Assembly: GCA_964508195.1 (NCBI GenBank)
Contig: CAZDSH010000002.1
Location: 23,625 to 87,624 of the forward strand
Reading direction: 5' to 3'
DNA length: 64,000 bases
From: JAAYEV01 sp964508195
GTDB lineage: Bacteria; Bacillota; Clostridia; Ch29
Positions 6,971 through 14,710 of this stretch are shown one piece after another. The notes under the pieces were generated by a model. It did not search any database. It saw nothing but the letters and a program-made list of their open reading frames with translations, and was not told the origin of the DNA. The position numbers and the translations under genes are program-made. Position 1 is the first letter of the stretch, and every line of letters begins with the position of its first letter.

Positions 6971-8878
6971 CTACTGTTCAGAAAATAATATTTCAAAGGC
7001 TTCCTCCGCCCTATTAACCGGGTAAATGTTTATCCCCGCTAAATCTGCGGGCACTTCTTTAAAATTCCTTGCGGGGATTATCGCAGCGGACATATCATTT
7101 TGTTTCGCTCCGTATATCTTTTCTATTATTCCCCCTACGGGTTTTATTTCTCCCTGTATGGAAATCTCCCCCGTTACCGCTATATCCTGCCTTACGGCCC
7201 TTTGGGTGATAGCGCTGGTTAGAGCGACTAAAATCGCTATCCCCGCTGAGGGCCCATCCACGTTGCCCCCGCCTATACAGTTTATATGGACATCATAGTC
7301 GTTTAAGTTTTTGCCGAATATTTTCCGTATTGCTGCCGCTGCATTAAATACCGAATCCTTCGTCATAGAACCCGCTGTATCGTTAATCCTTATAGTTCCT
7401 TGCCCCTTTTTTAACGCCGGGAAAGCTATGGCCTCTATTTCAAGTATAGAACCTATATACCCCGCTACACCTAGGGCTAGTACCCTACCAACCCTCGAAT
7501 GGATTTTATCGGTGAACCTGATACATGGCGTAAGGCGGCTATTTTGTATGACGGCGTATATATCGTCCTTATCTATGCATACCTCCCGAAGTGCACAATG
7601 CGCGTTAGCAATGGCCATGTTATATGCATCGGCTAAAATATTAACGGCTTTACGCCCCTCTATTGTATACTGGCTTATTATCTCGGCGCAACCCTTTTCC
7701 ATCTGCACCCCTAATTTCTCGACGGCATTATTTACTATGACTACGATATCCCCAGGGTTTAGGGGGGCAAAGTATACCTCTGTACACCTCGACCGAAACG
7801 CCGGATTGATGTCCCCGGGCTGTCGTGTAGTGGCACCTATTAGCAAAAAATCCGCCGGTGCCCCCTCTTCGAATAGCTTTTGTATATAAAGGGGTACATT
7901 TTTGTTAGAAGTATCATAATATATGGACTCAAAACTTATCCTTTTGTCCTCTAATACCTTCAACAGTTTGTTTTGTAAAACAGGATCCATTTCCCCTATC
8001 TCGTCTATAAACAGTATACCGCCATGGGCCTGAGTCACGAGACCCGTCTTTGGCTCAGGTATGCCCATCTCAGCCAATTCTTTGGTGCTACCCTGATATA
8101 TGGGATCGTGCACGGAACCTAAAAGGGGATTAGCTATTTCCCTTGTGTCCCAGCGTAGGGTGGTGCCGTCCACTTCGATAAAATTAGAATTTTCGTCAAA
8201 GGGTGAATGTTTTTTAGACTTCGCTACCTTAAGAGCTAACCGTGCTGCGGAGGTCTTGCCTACGCCGGGGGGCCCGTAAAGCAGCACATGTTGTGGATAG
8301 GGTGAGCCGACTTTAGCCAGAAGTGCCTCTATAGCCCTACGCTGACCTATTATCTCATCAATGGTTGACGGCCTTAGCACCTCCATTATAGGTTGACCCA
8401 ATCCCCTTTGTTCTAACGCCCGTAAATTAGCATATTTTTTAAGGGTACCGGGATTTTCCGGGCCAGAATACTTTTTAACAATAGACAATTTAAGCTCTTC
8501 CATATATTGATCTTGGCGTTCTTGAATCTTATCCCTAAGCTCTTTATTAATCTTTTCTTTGATGATTCTATCCGCCAGCATATCCGTAATTTTTGTACGC
8601 AGTTCCTTAATCGCGATCAGATAATTTTCTTCCCCCGGTGGTTCTATGTCCGATCCCAATACAATTTTCTGTAAAACATTGATCCTCGATAGGATATCTT
8701 TTTTCTCTAACGTCCTTTCAAGCCCTAGTTTTCTGACCCTTTCCCTATAGACTCTCATGCCCATACTATCTATAAGCATCTCTTCAAGAATCGGAACCTG
8801 CTTTTCCAACATCCTATTATCATGTTTATTTTTTAAACGAGCCGGTTTTTCTATGTATTTTTCCGCGTTATCCCCCAA
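6971..8878 (-). CDS. lonC: spore-type Lon-family ATP-dependent protease (LonC)
   Basis: 635 residues. The first 150 are helical, without a typical Lon substrate domain. Walker A is LLYGPPGVGKTSAA near 198-211, Walker B I-L-F-I-D-E-I-G, and sensor/arginine features P-A-F-R-S-R-C follow. The C-terminal protease domain has the catalytic serine in G-P-S-A-G and the lysine in G-E-I-K-P-V-G-G. This architecture is the family restricted to endospore formers (the spore_lon_C type), so a role in sporulation is expected; the substrate is not known. It sits between rplI and dnaB and is separated from dnaB by only five bases. Confidence 0.9.
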   Translation of the reverse strand: MGDNAEKYIEKPARLKNKHDNRMLEKQVPILEEMLIDSMGMRVYRERVRKLGLERTLEKKDILSRINVLQKIVLGSDIEPPGEENYLIAIKELRTKITDMLADRIIKEKINKELRDKIQERQDQYMEELKLSIVKKYSGPENPGTLKKYANLRALEQRGLGQPIMEVLRPSTIDEIIGQRRAIEALLAKVGSPYPQHVLLYGPPGVGKTSAARLALKVAKSKKHSPFDENSNFIEVDGTTLRWDTREIANPLLGSVHDPIYQGSTKELAEMGIPEPKTGLVTQAHGGILFIDEIGEMDPVLQNKLLKVLEDKRISFESIYYDTSNKNVPLYIQKLFEEGAPADFLLIGATTRQPGDINPAFRSRCTEVYFAPLNPGDIVVIVNNAVEKLGVQMEKGCAEIISQYTIEGRKAVNILADAYNMAIANAHCALREVCIDKDDIYAVIQNSRLTPCIRFTDKIHSRVGRVLALGVAGYIGSILEIEAIAFPALKKGQGTIRINDTAGSMTKDSVFNAAAAIRKIFGKNLNDYDVHINCIGGGNVDGPSAGIAILVALTSAITQRAVRQDIAVTGEISIQGEIKPVGGIIEKIYGAKQNDMSAAIIPARNFKEVPADLAGINIYPVNRAEEAFEILFSEQ

Positions 8879-8894
8879 TATGAACTCCCCTTCA

Positions 8895-9341
8895 CTATTC
8901 CTGCACTATTATAACTTCAAGCAGAGCTGATATCTCAGGATATATTTTAATCTCTATTTTAAATTTGCCAATATTCTTCAGCGGCTCAGGTAATACTATT
9001 TTCTTTCTATCTATTTTTATACCATGCTGGGCTTCGAGAGCCGCGGCTATATCCTTGCCGGTGACGGATCCAAAGAGTTTACCAGTTTCGCCGGCTTTAA
9101 CCTTAAGTTCAACTTTAAGGGATGATATCCTTTCCGCCTCTTTTTTGGCCTCCGCCGCCTCTGCCTGCTCTTTACGCTGCCTTATAGCGTCCTGTTCCTT
9201 TAGCATCCTTTTATCCTTCGTCGTAGCCGGCATCGCATACCCCTTCGGCATCAAAAAATTTCTAGCATAGCCTGCCTTTACCCTTATTACGTCGCCTTTT
9301 TTACCCTGACCCTTTACATCTTTAAGAAGTATAATCTCCAT
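8895..9341 (-). CDS. rplI: 50S ribosomal protein L9
   Basis: 148 residues, the family length. N-terminal signature MEIILLKDVKGQGKKGDVIRV, long connecting helix rich in Lys/Glu, and a C-terminal domain with G-K-L-F-G-S-V-T. L9 bridges the L1 side of the large subunit and affects frame maintenance. In Bacillus the order is yybS-gdpP-rplI-dnaC. Here the 173 bases between yybS and rplI (9342-9514) hold no gene, only a short GGTACCGGTACC palindrome near 9411, so gdpP is absent from this place. Confidence 0.97.
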   Translation of the reverse strand: MEIILLKDVKGQGKKGDVIRVKAGYARNFLMPKGYAMPATTKDKRMLKEQDAIRQRKEQAEAAEAKKEAERISSLKVELKVKAGETGKLFGSVTGKDIAAALEAQHGIKIDRKKIVLPEPLKNIGKFKIEIKIYPEISALLEVIIVQE

Positions 9342-9514
9342 ACTGCATCACCCCTTCCCCTATTTTATTGCATTGAACAAATATCTCCGGAATACGAACA
9401 TATACCCGGTACCGGTACCGTCATATATTTATGCCACAGTTCCTTTACCCCTACTATATTATAGATAACGGCGCGGTGTCTATCTGTATTTGTTGCCTTT
9501 ATTTCCATGGGCAT

Positions 9515-10471
9515 CTAACTGTCGCTTTCCCCGGTGAACCTTTTTCTGAAATCGAATAAAACGTCCAATAATCCGGCGAGCATAGCCATTAATGCGAGGA
9601 ATTGGTTAAACAGGATGAATATAATAAGCAATATACCTACAAACTTGTTTATATTCCGGCGCATCAAAAAAAAGTATGCTAATGATATTCCCTGTACGAG
9701 TAAAATTATCTGAAATAGTAGCAATATATTGCTCATAATTACATCGGTACTCCCCAGCCCCATATATCCGCCTACTAGGGACAACACCATGAGCAACAAA
9801 AAGCCTGCGGCTACATTACCCGGGGCCCTCCATTGTGCAAAGGTTGGGAGGGCATTTAAATGTAGGCCCAACCTTCTTAACACAACCCTGGCCACGGTAT
9901 AATTCAAGTAGGAATCCATTATCGCAACTAAAAGCAAAAGCGCCGGTAGCGTAACCCTTAACAGCTCAAGGGAAGAAAGTAACGCATCCTTCATGTCCGA
10001 CGGCACATTAAGGCCCACACTATCGTAAAAACCCATAGCGTACTCCATACCCTTTTCCATGGATTCTAGCTGTACCTCTAGGGGGTTTATACCCATTATG
10101 TGGGTCACAGCAAATATTAGAATCATCTTAGATAATAAGGACACAATTGCAGTTATAGCGAGAATCCTGCCTGCCTTATAATTCTTATGCACGCCATACC
10201 CTATGGATAGGCCTAAAGCACCATAGGCAAATATTACATAGGCCGCATAAATAGGTTCCGATACCATACCCACGATTAGCCCCGAGGCTACGGTGGAATA
10301 GATCCCGTATTGCAATCCATACCTTTTAACCACTACTATTACCGGCACTGGCCAAAGCAGTGACGCAAGGGCCAAAACCGGAACAAACAAGCCCACAATC
10401 GCTATTATAACTGATAATGCCGTTGCCAAGGCGGTATTCGCCAGGGCCCTTACGTTGCTGTCTTTGTTCAT
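9515..10471 (-). CDS. yybS: DUF2232 membrane protein (YybS)
   Basis: 318 residues with about eight hydrophobic segments (for example 12-45, 60-90, 105-125, 175-195, 222-300). The start A-N-T-A-L-A-T-A-L-S-V-I-I-A-I-V-G-L-F-V-P resembles the S-component-like YybS family. The biochemical role is not established; the fold suggests a transporter membrane component. Its position before rplI matches Bacillus yybS. The MazG-like gene ends nine bases upstream, so the two are likely co-transcribed. Confidence 0.85.
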   Translation of the reverse strand: MNKDSNVRALANTALATALSVIIAIVGLFVPVLALASLLWPVPVIVVVKRYGLQYGIYSTVASGLIVGMVSEPIYAAYVIFAYGALGLSIGYGVHKNYKAGRILAITAIVSLLSKMILIFAVTHIMGINPLEVQLESMEKGMEYAMGFYDSVGLNVPSDMKDALLSSLELLRVTLPALLLLVAIMDSYLNYTVARVVLRRLGLHLNALPTFAQWRAPGNVAAGFLLLMVLSLVGGYMGLGSTDVIMSNILLLFQIILLVQGISLAYFFLMRRNINKFVGILLIIFILFNQFLALMAMLAGLLDVLFDFRKRFTGESDS

Positions 10472-10480
10472 CCCTTAACC

Positions 10481-10822
10481 CTACTTTCTGTTTCTGTTTA
10501 AATAATCCGCTAATTCGGACAAATCCCCGTATCGGTCTTCCACCTCATGTCCCTCGTTAATACCTAATTTGATCTTATTTTGTATTTTTAAATCTATAAC
10601 GGCGTAGTTCATACCAAGCCTTCGCGCTATTAAATAAGCCAGGAGTACAATGTTCGCCAGTACGCCGGATAACGTTTCATGGCATCCTCGGTTGCCCCTG
10701 TGCATGAGCTTATAAAGGGACGTTACCCCCGATAGCATTTCACATTTCAACCATTCGATTAGCCTCATATTCCTAGCTATTTCTACCTTATTTGTTTTGT
10801 CTCCGGTAGGCATCAATTCCAT
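10481..10822 (-). CDS. MazG-like family protein
   Basis: 113 residues, all helical. The pattern E-I-A-R-N-M-R-L-I-E-W-L-K-C-E-M-L...G-V-T-S-L-Y-K-L...L-S-G-V-L-A-N-I-V-L-L-A-Y-L-I-A-R-R-L-G is that of the short clostridial MazG-like family found next to yybS. The acidic metal-binding residues of true MazG pyrophosphohydrolases are only partly visible (E-x-E-D near 94-97), so enzymatic activity is doubtful. The start could instead be the ATG at 10813. Terminator of rpsR lies just upstream, so this gene begins a new unit. Confidence 0.75.
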   Translation of the reverse strand: MELMPTGDKTNKVEIARNMRLIEWLKCEMLSGVTSLYKLMHRGNRGCHETLSGVLANIVLLAYLIARRLGMNYAVIDLKIQNKIKLGINEGHEVEDRYGDLSELADYLNRNRK

Positions 10823-10910
10823 TTACCCCCTATCTGATATTACAACGATAAATACGTTTAAGAATTGGAAGAAATGTAATTCCAGTCCCTCCTGGTTTAA
10901 GACCTAAGTA

Positions 10911-10936
10911 ATAAAAAGAGAGCTGTAAGCTCTCTT
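10911..10936 (-). terminator. terminator of the rpsF-ssb-rpsR operon
   Basis: AAGAGAGCT (10916-10924) pairs with AGCTCTCTT (10928-10936) around a three-base loop; on the minus strand it is followed by TTTATT. The stem overlaps the rpsR stop codon. Confidence 0.75.
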
Positions 10937-11162
10937 AATCCGCCGTAAAGGGTAAAAGCGCAATATTTCTGGCCCTTTTTATAGCTGTCGTAAGCTGTCT
11001 TTGGTGTCTGGCGCAGTTACCGCTTATCCTTCTGGGGACTATTTTTCCCCTGTCTGTAATATATTTTCGGAGTTTACTTACGTCTTTATAATCAATATTT
11101 TCAACGCCGTCAATACAAAAATTACAAACCCGCCTTCTACCCCTTCGTATTTTACGTCTCAC
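10935..11162 (-). CDS. rpsR: 30S ribosomal protein S18
   Basis: 75 residues starting with GTG (MRRKIRRGRRRVCNFC), with GGAGGAGG seven bases upstream. Cysteines in C-N-F-C-I-D and N-C-A-R-H fit the zinc-binding (C+) version of S18. The C terminus I-K-R-A-R-N-I-A-L-L-P is typical. S18 forms a heterodimer with S6 on the platform of the small subunit. Last gene of the rpsF-ssb-rpsR operon. Confidence 0.97.
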   Translation of the reverse strand: MRRKIRRGRRRVCNFCIDGVENIDYKDVSKLRKYITDRGKIVPRRISGNCARHQRQLTTAIKRARNIALLPFTAD

Positions 11163-11178
11163 GAATATTCCTCCTCCT

Positions 11179-11610
11179 TTAGAACGGTAGGTCCGAATCC
11201 TCCTCTATCGGATAAAAATCCTCATCGGAACTATCCTCTGTATCCCCGCTGTATTCCTTAGCCTCCCCGCCTTTACCGGCGGCATTAGGCGCCCTGTCTA
11301 GGAAGACTACCTCATCGGCTACCACTTCAGTACTGTACCGTCTTTGACCGCTACTGTCCTCCCAACTGCTAGTCTGTATCCTCCCGGCCACCGCTACTAA
11401 CCGGCCCTTGCCGAGGTAATTAGCGCATAGCTCCGCTAGCCTTCTCCAGGTAACGATTCGAATAAAATCCGCATCCCGTTCCCCTTGCCTATTTTTAAAG
11501 GCTCTATCCACGGCCAGCGTAAAGGTAGTAACCTGGGTGCCGGCCCCCGGTGTAATACGCAATTCAGGGTCCCTTGTGAGCCTTCCCACAAGACATACTT
11601 TGTTTAACAT
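11179..11610 (-). CDS. ssb: single-stranded DNA-binding protein
   Basis: 143 residues from the ATG at 11610 (MLNKVCLVGRL), chosen because a longer frame would overlap rpsF with a non-conserved head and because GGGTGGTGG lies upstream. OB-fold residues 1-105 (L-T-R-D-P-E-L-R, F-T-L-A-V-D-R-A-F, D-F-I-R-I-V-T-W), acidic low-complexity linker, and the C-terminal tail E-E-D-S-D-L-P-F that recruits replication and repair partners. Between rpsF and rpsR as in most Firmicutes. Confidence 0.97.
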   Translation of the reverse strand: MLNKVCLVGRLTRDPELRITPGAGTQVTTFTLAVDRAFKNRQGERDADFIRIVTWRRLAELCANYLGKGRLVAVAGRIQTSSWEDSSGQRRYSTEVVADEVVFLDRAPNAAGKGGEAKEYSGDTEDSSDEDFYPIEEDSDLPF

Positions 11611-11629
11611 TTTATACCACCACCCTGAT

Positions 11630-11914
11630 TTATTCGTCCTCATTAACGATTAGATACCTTAGGACGTTTTCCGAAATTCTGAAAATCCTTGTCAGCTCTT
11701 TAGGAACTTCGTTTCCCGCCGAAAAGTTTATTTTTACGTAGTACCCCTCGTTTTTCTCTTGAATCTCGTAGGCAAGCTGCCTAGTGCCCCATTCATCAAT
11801 AGCTCTTATTTCGCCGTTACGGGAAATTATATCCTTTATCCTATCAATATAGGAAACCCTCGCCTCTTCTTCGATATCCGGATCAAGGATAAAGATCAAC
11901 TCGTATTTATTCAT
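11630..11914 (-). CDS. rpsF: 30S ribosomal protein S6
   Basis: 94 residues from the ATG at 11914 (MNKYELIFILDPD), with GGGAGGTG six bases upstream; the longer frame upstream is non-conserved and covers the leader hairpin. Ferredoxin-like fold with W-G-T-R-Q-L-A-Y-E-I and E-G-Y-Y-V-K-I-N-F. S6 pairs with S18, encoded two genes on, and the pair is known to bind the rpsF leader in many bacteria to control the operon. Confidence 0.97.
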   Translation of the reverse strand: MNKYELIFILDPDIEEEARVSYIDRIKDIISRNGEIRAIDEWGTRQLAYEIQEKNEGYYVKINFSAGNEVPKELTRIFRISENVLRYLIVNEDE

Positions 11915-11928
11915 GGTTTCACCTCCCT

Positions 11929-11962
11929 TTGGACTGAACGGCCCCACCATCGTAGGCGGAGC
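11929..11962 (-). promoter_or_regulatory. putative S6:S18-binding mRNA leader hairpin
   Basis: In the rpsF leader, GCTCCGCC pairs with GGTGGGGC (8 bp, loop TACGAT; 11941-11962) and is followed directly by CCG (11941-11939). A CCG next to such a stem is the hallmark of the known S6:S18 autoregulatory leader. Bases TCCTT before the stem can pair with AAGGGA of the ribosome site, which would close translation. The match to the described motif is from memory. Confidence 0.5.
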
Positions 11963-11985
11963 AAGGATGTAGATGTACGTATAGT

Positions 11986-12014
11986 ATTCTACCATAGTGC
12001 ATTTTCCAATGCAA
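11986..12014 (-). promoter_or_regulatory. promoter of rpsF-ssb-rpsR
   Basis: On the minus strand TTGCAT (complement of 12009-12014), 17-bp spacer, TAGAAT (complement of 11986-11991). It lies upstream of the leader hairpin and just after the DUF951 stop. Confidence 0.6.
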
Positions 12015-12020
12015 CAATAT

Positions 12021-12224
12021 CTAATTTACGTTATCATCGGTGCCTTTGAGCATCCGTTTAACCCTTTTTTCAAAGGTCGCCCGGGGCAAAAGAACCTGCC
12101 TGCCGCACTTTAAACATTTAATCCTTATATCCATACCCGTTCTGACTACTTCCCAAAGATCGTTGCCACAGGGATGCTTTTTTTTAAGCTGGGCGATATC
12201 CCCCAGTTCGATCCTAAGGGGCAT
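12021..12224 (-). CDS. DUF951 protein (YyzM-like)
   Basis: 67 residues from the ATG at 12224 (MPLRIELGDIAQLKKKHPCG), preceded by GGGAGGG; the longer frame upstream overlaps mscS and is not conserved. Features: K-K-x-H-P-C-G-N-D-L-W-E-V-V-R-T-G-M-D-I-R-I-K-C-L-K-C-G, i.e. one cysteine plus a CxxC that could bind zinc, and a basic C-terminal tail. Function unknown. In Bacillus yyzM is also near rpsF. Here it follows mscS by 14 bases. Confidence 0.9.
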   Translation of the reverse strand: MPLRIELGDIAQLKKKHPCGNDLWEVVRTGMDIRIKCLKCGRQVLLPRATFEKRVKRMLKGTDDNVN

Positions 12225-12238
12225 ACATTTCCCTCCCT

Positions 12239-13075
12239 TTATTTTCTCAATATTATATTCCTGGGATAGGGTATATCTATACCCTTTTTCTCGAGGACTT
12301 CTTTTATCCCTTTTTTCAATTCCCTTTCTATCCTCCACTGTTCCATGGACTTTGTCTTTGCCCATATCCTGAGATTAACGGAGAAATCGCTAAGATCGGA
12401 CACCCCTAGGACTCTTGGGCCTGCAGTTAACTGTTCTTCTTCCTCGCCGTATTTTACTAAATACTCCTCAATCGTCCCTATAACCCCATCAATATCCTCC
12501 TCATAGGGGATCCTTACGTCAAATAACACCCGCATATCTCCCCTGCTGTGATTCGTCACATTGGATACATTCCCATTGGGCAATATATGTAGATCCCCGT
12601 TAAAGCCCCTTATCTTTGTAATCCTTATGCCTATGTCCTCTACAATACCGGAGTGGCCGTCTAGGGAGATATAATCACCGACTGCGTACTGGTCCTCAAA
12701 TAGTATAAAAAAGCCCGTTATTACATCCCTCACCAGACTCTGTGCCCCAAAACCTATAGCGAGCCCCCCGATACCAGCGGTGGCAAGGAGTGAAGATACC
12801 GGTATACCCATAATAGTCACTATTGTAGTAAACCCTATGAAATACAGCGTATAGGTTATTACGCTTTTAGTAAGGGCGTTCATCGTCATAGTCTTTTTCG
12901 GATCGTCTACAAACCGGCTTTCCGCTTGTTTTTTATAAAATTTATCGGAAAATGCCCCTAAAATTCTAATAGACAGCCTTACCGCCAATACAACTAATAA
13001 TATCTTTATTACGTTTTGGCCTATGGTAATCAAAGATACTTTGCCTATGCTAAGGCTCTGTATATATTCTAACAT
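12239..13075 (-). CDS. mscS: small-conductance mechanosensitive channel (MscS family)
   Basis: 278 residues. Three N-terminal membrane helices (about 16-36, 68-90, 95-120); the pore helix region reads L-L-A-T-A-G-I-G-G-L-A-I-G-F-G-A-Q-S-L-V-R-D, the MscS glycine/alanine pattern. The cytoplasmic beta domain follows with G-D-Y-I-S-L-D-G-H-S-G-I-V-E-D-I-G and P-N-G-N-V-S-N-V-T-N-H-S-R. It opens under membrane tension to release solutes in osmotic downshock. Located upstream of DUF951, an arrangement I recall from other Firmicutes. Confidence 0.93.
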   Translation of the reverse strand: MLEYIQSLSIGKVSLITIGQNVIKILLVVLAVRLSIRILGAFSDKFYKKQAESRFVDDPKKTMTMNALTKSVITYTLYFIGFTTIVTIMGIPVSSLLATAGIGGLAIGFGAQSLVRDVITGFFILFEDQYAVGDYISLDGHSGIVEDIGIRITKIRGFNGDLHILPNGNVSNVTNHSRGDMRVLFDVRIPYEEDIDGVIGTIEEYLVKYGEEEEQLTAGPRVLGVSDLSDFSVNLRIWAKTKSMEQWRIERELKKGIKEVLEKKGIDIPYPRNIILRK

Positions 13076-13092
13076 TCAGTTATATGCCCCCT

Positions 13093-13359
13093 TTACATCT
13101 TCTGCCTATTATAGCTTACCCTTCCCCTAAGGTTAACTGATTTGTATAGGCTTATCCCTTCTCCAAAGGAACCCGTTAACTCTTTAATCCTAGTGAGATC
13201 CCGGCCTGATAGTTTTATAGATAACCCACAGCTTGTATCTATTTCCCTTGGAGTAGGAATAAGTTCCCCTTCCAGTTTCTCTTTTTTTAACATATCCTCA
13301 AATTTTATCGCGTGATGTGTAGAGGTAAAAGTTATTATATAATATTCCTTAAGTTTCAT
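13093..13359 (-). CDS. DUF3343 putative Se/S carrier-like protein
   Basis: 88 residues from the ATG at 13359 (MKLKEYYIITFTSTHHAIKFE), preceded by GAAAGGTG; a GTG at 13368 is possible. DUF3343 signature: F-x-S-T-x-H-A-I-x-x-E, then I-P-T-P-R-E-I-D-T-S-C-G-L-S-I-K-L, with one conserved cysteine. The family nearly always accompanies yedF and selenium or sulfur trafficking genes and is proposed to be a small carrier. It follows yedF by 13 bases here, supporting that link; function is not proven. Confidence 0.88.
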   Translation of the reverse strand: MKLKEYYIITFTSTHHAIKFEDMLKKEKLEGELIPTPREIDTSCGLSIKLSGRDLTRIKELTGSFGEGISLYKSVNLRGRVSYNRQKM

Positions 13360-13372
13360 GTCTAACACCTTT

Positions 13373-13963
13373 CTACAATGTTATGGCGTTTACGGCATCG
13401 TTTAATTTCTCGGCTATAGCATACATATTAGATGCCTGCCCCACCGCAAGGTTATCCTTTACATTATAATAATCAAGGCATGTGCCACAGGATAATACCT
13501 CAACACCCCTTGCTTCCAGTTCCCGAAGGGGTTTTAATGCGTCGGAACCCTCCACTGATAAGTTTACACCGCTGTTCATCAGTATTATAGTCTCCGGTAA
13601 TGGACACACTTCCACTAAGGTTTTTAGATATGCATTCATCAATACCCTGCCTAGGGTTTTGTCCCCTGAACCCAGGGTATCGCTGCTTAAGAGAATTATG
13701 AGGCCATTTTTATCCGCTATATTTTCAAACTTCGCCCCTTCTAACCCCCTTTCCTTGAAAATACTTATGTGAAAATCGCTACCGACCTTCTGTATATCTA
13801 CGCTACAGGTCATATTAGCGGCTAATTTTTTAATATTTTCCCGGGCGATCTCCGAATCGACTATAGTCGTTACCTTGCCCCCTTCTATCTCCTCCAGTGC
13901 TTTTTTTGTAAGTATAACCGGTTGTGGGCAATCCAGCCCCCGGGCATCTATTTGCCTTTCCAT
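13373..13963 (-). CDS. yedF: YedF, selenium-metabolism-associated sulfurtransferase-like protein
   Basis: 196 residues. Residues 1-75 are a TusA-like domain with the C-P-x-P motif (GLDCPQPVILTKKAL). Residues 95-196 are a DsrE-like domain with S-S-D-T-L-G-S-G-D...L-G-R-V-L-M-N and conserved cysteines (C-P-L-P; S-C-G-T-C-L-D-Y-Y). The family marks selenium-using bacteria and probably relays persulfide or selenide. No in-frame TGA selenocysteine codon is seen in it. Confidence 0.92.
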   Translation of the reverse strand: MERQIDARGLDCPQPVILTKKALEEIEGGKVTTIVDSEIARENIKKLAANMTCSVDIQKVGSDFHISIFKERGLEGAKFENIADKNGLIILLSSDTLGSGDKTLGRVLMNAYLKTLVEVCPLPETIILMNSGVNLSVEGSDALKPLRELEARGVEVLSCGTCLDYYNVKDNLAVGQASNMYAIAEKLNDAVNAITL

Positions 13964-14023
13964 TTTAAGATACCTCCCCTATTTATTCGATATAAAGTGC
14001 CGTTAATCTATGTCCCGGTCCCG

Positions 14024-14698
14024 TTAAACCATCCTTGATATTATCTCCATCATCCAGGACATTATAAAATTATTTCTACAAAAAAACATAGCAACGGCGG
14101 AATCCTGTATACCTATCATAAGCCTAAGCCATTTTATCGGAAGGATTGTTATAATCGGAATAACAAGGGCAAAAATTATCATAAGCATCAAAATACCCTT
14201 TAATGCACCGACTATTAAACCCGCCAATTTGTTGAACTGTCTAAGTACCGGCAAACCGGTTACGGAGTTTAAAAGGGCAGTAACTACAAAAAATATTATC
14301 CTTACGGCGACGAACAAAAGGGCAATGCTTAAAAGGCACATTATTATGTCACTAACCCTTTCAGCGATACCCGATGTAACGGCTATACCGCCTTCGGTAC
14401 TATTTATATATAAGGCCAGGTTTTCTAACATGTCCATAAACTTCGTATTCCCTGTACCGGTATCCCAAAAGGATGGGGACTTAGCCTGTAAACCCTTCGA
14501 CACGATGGCGTATATTTTGTGGTACAAGTTCGTATTATTCTTTAAATAATCCGCAAGGTCCGCGAAGTATAATCGGGCGACCACGATCGACGTAACAAGC
14601 CCCGCTATTTTCATGAGGGACAATATAAACCCCTCTGAATAACCCCGTACAGTTGAAATTATGAGTATCGTTATAATAATACCGTCTACCCAGTTCAT
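14024..14698 (-). CDS. CvpA family membrane protein
   Basis: 224 residues with N-terminal N-W-V-D-G-I-I-I-T-I-L-I-I-S-T-V-R-G-Y-S-E-G-F, the CvpA/colicin V production start, and about four membrane helices (3-20, 25-45, 110-140, 160-190). The family affects membrane integrity and secretion in ways not well defined. Separated by 12 bases from the DUF5711 gene upstream, so probably in one transcript. Confidence 0.85.
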   Translation of the reverse strand: MNWVDGIIITILIISTVRGYSEGFILSLMKIAGLVTSIVVARLYFADLADYLKNNTNLYHKIYAIVSKGLQAKSPSFWDTGTGNTKFMDMLENLALYINSTEGGIAVTSGIAERVSDIIMCLLSIALLFVAVRIIFFVVTALLNSVTGLPVLRQFNKLAGLIVGALKGILMLMIIFALVIPIITILPIKWLRLMIGIQDSAVAMFFCRNNFIMSWMMEIISRMV

Positions 14699-14710
14699 GG
14701 TTTCCCACCC

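Noticed and set aside
7311..7889. 192-codon open frame on the plus strand
   Set aside because: Antisense to the conserved Lon-family protease gene.
9411..9424. GGTACCGGTACC palindrome upstream of rplI
   Set aside because: Short and without known consensus; likely chance.
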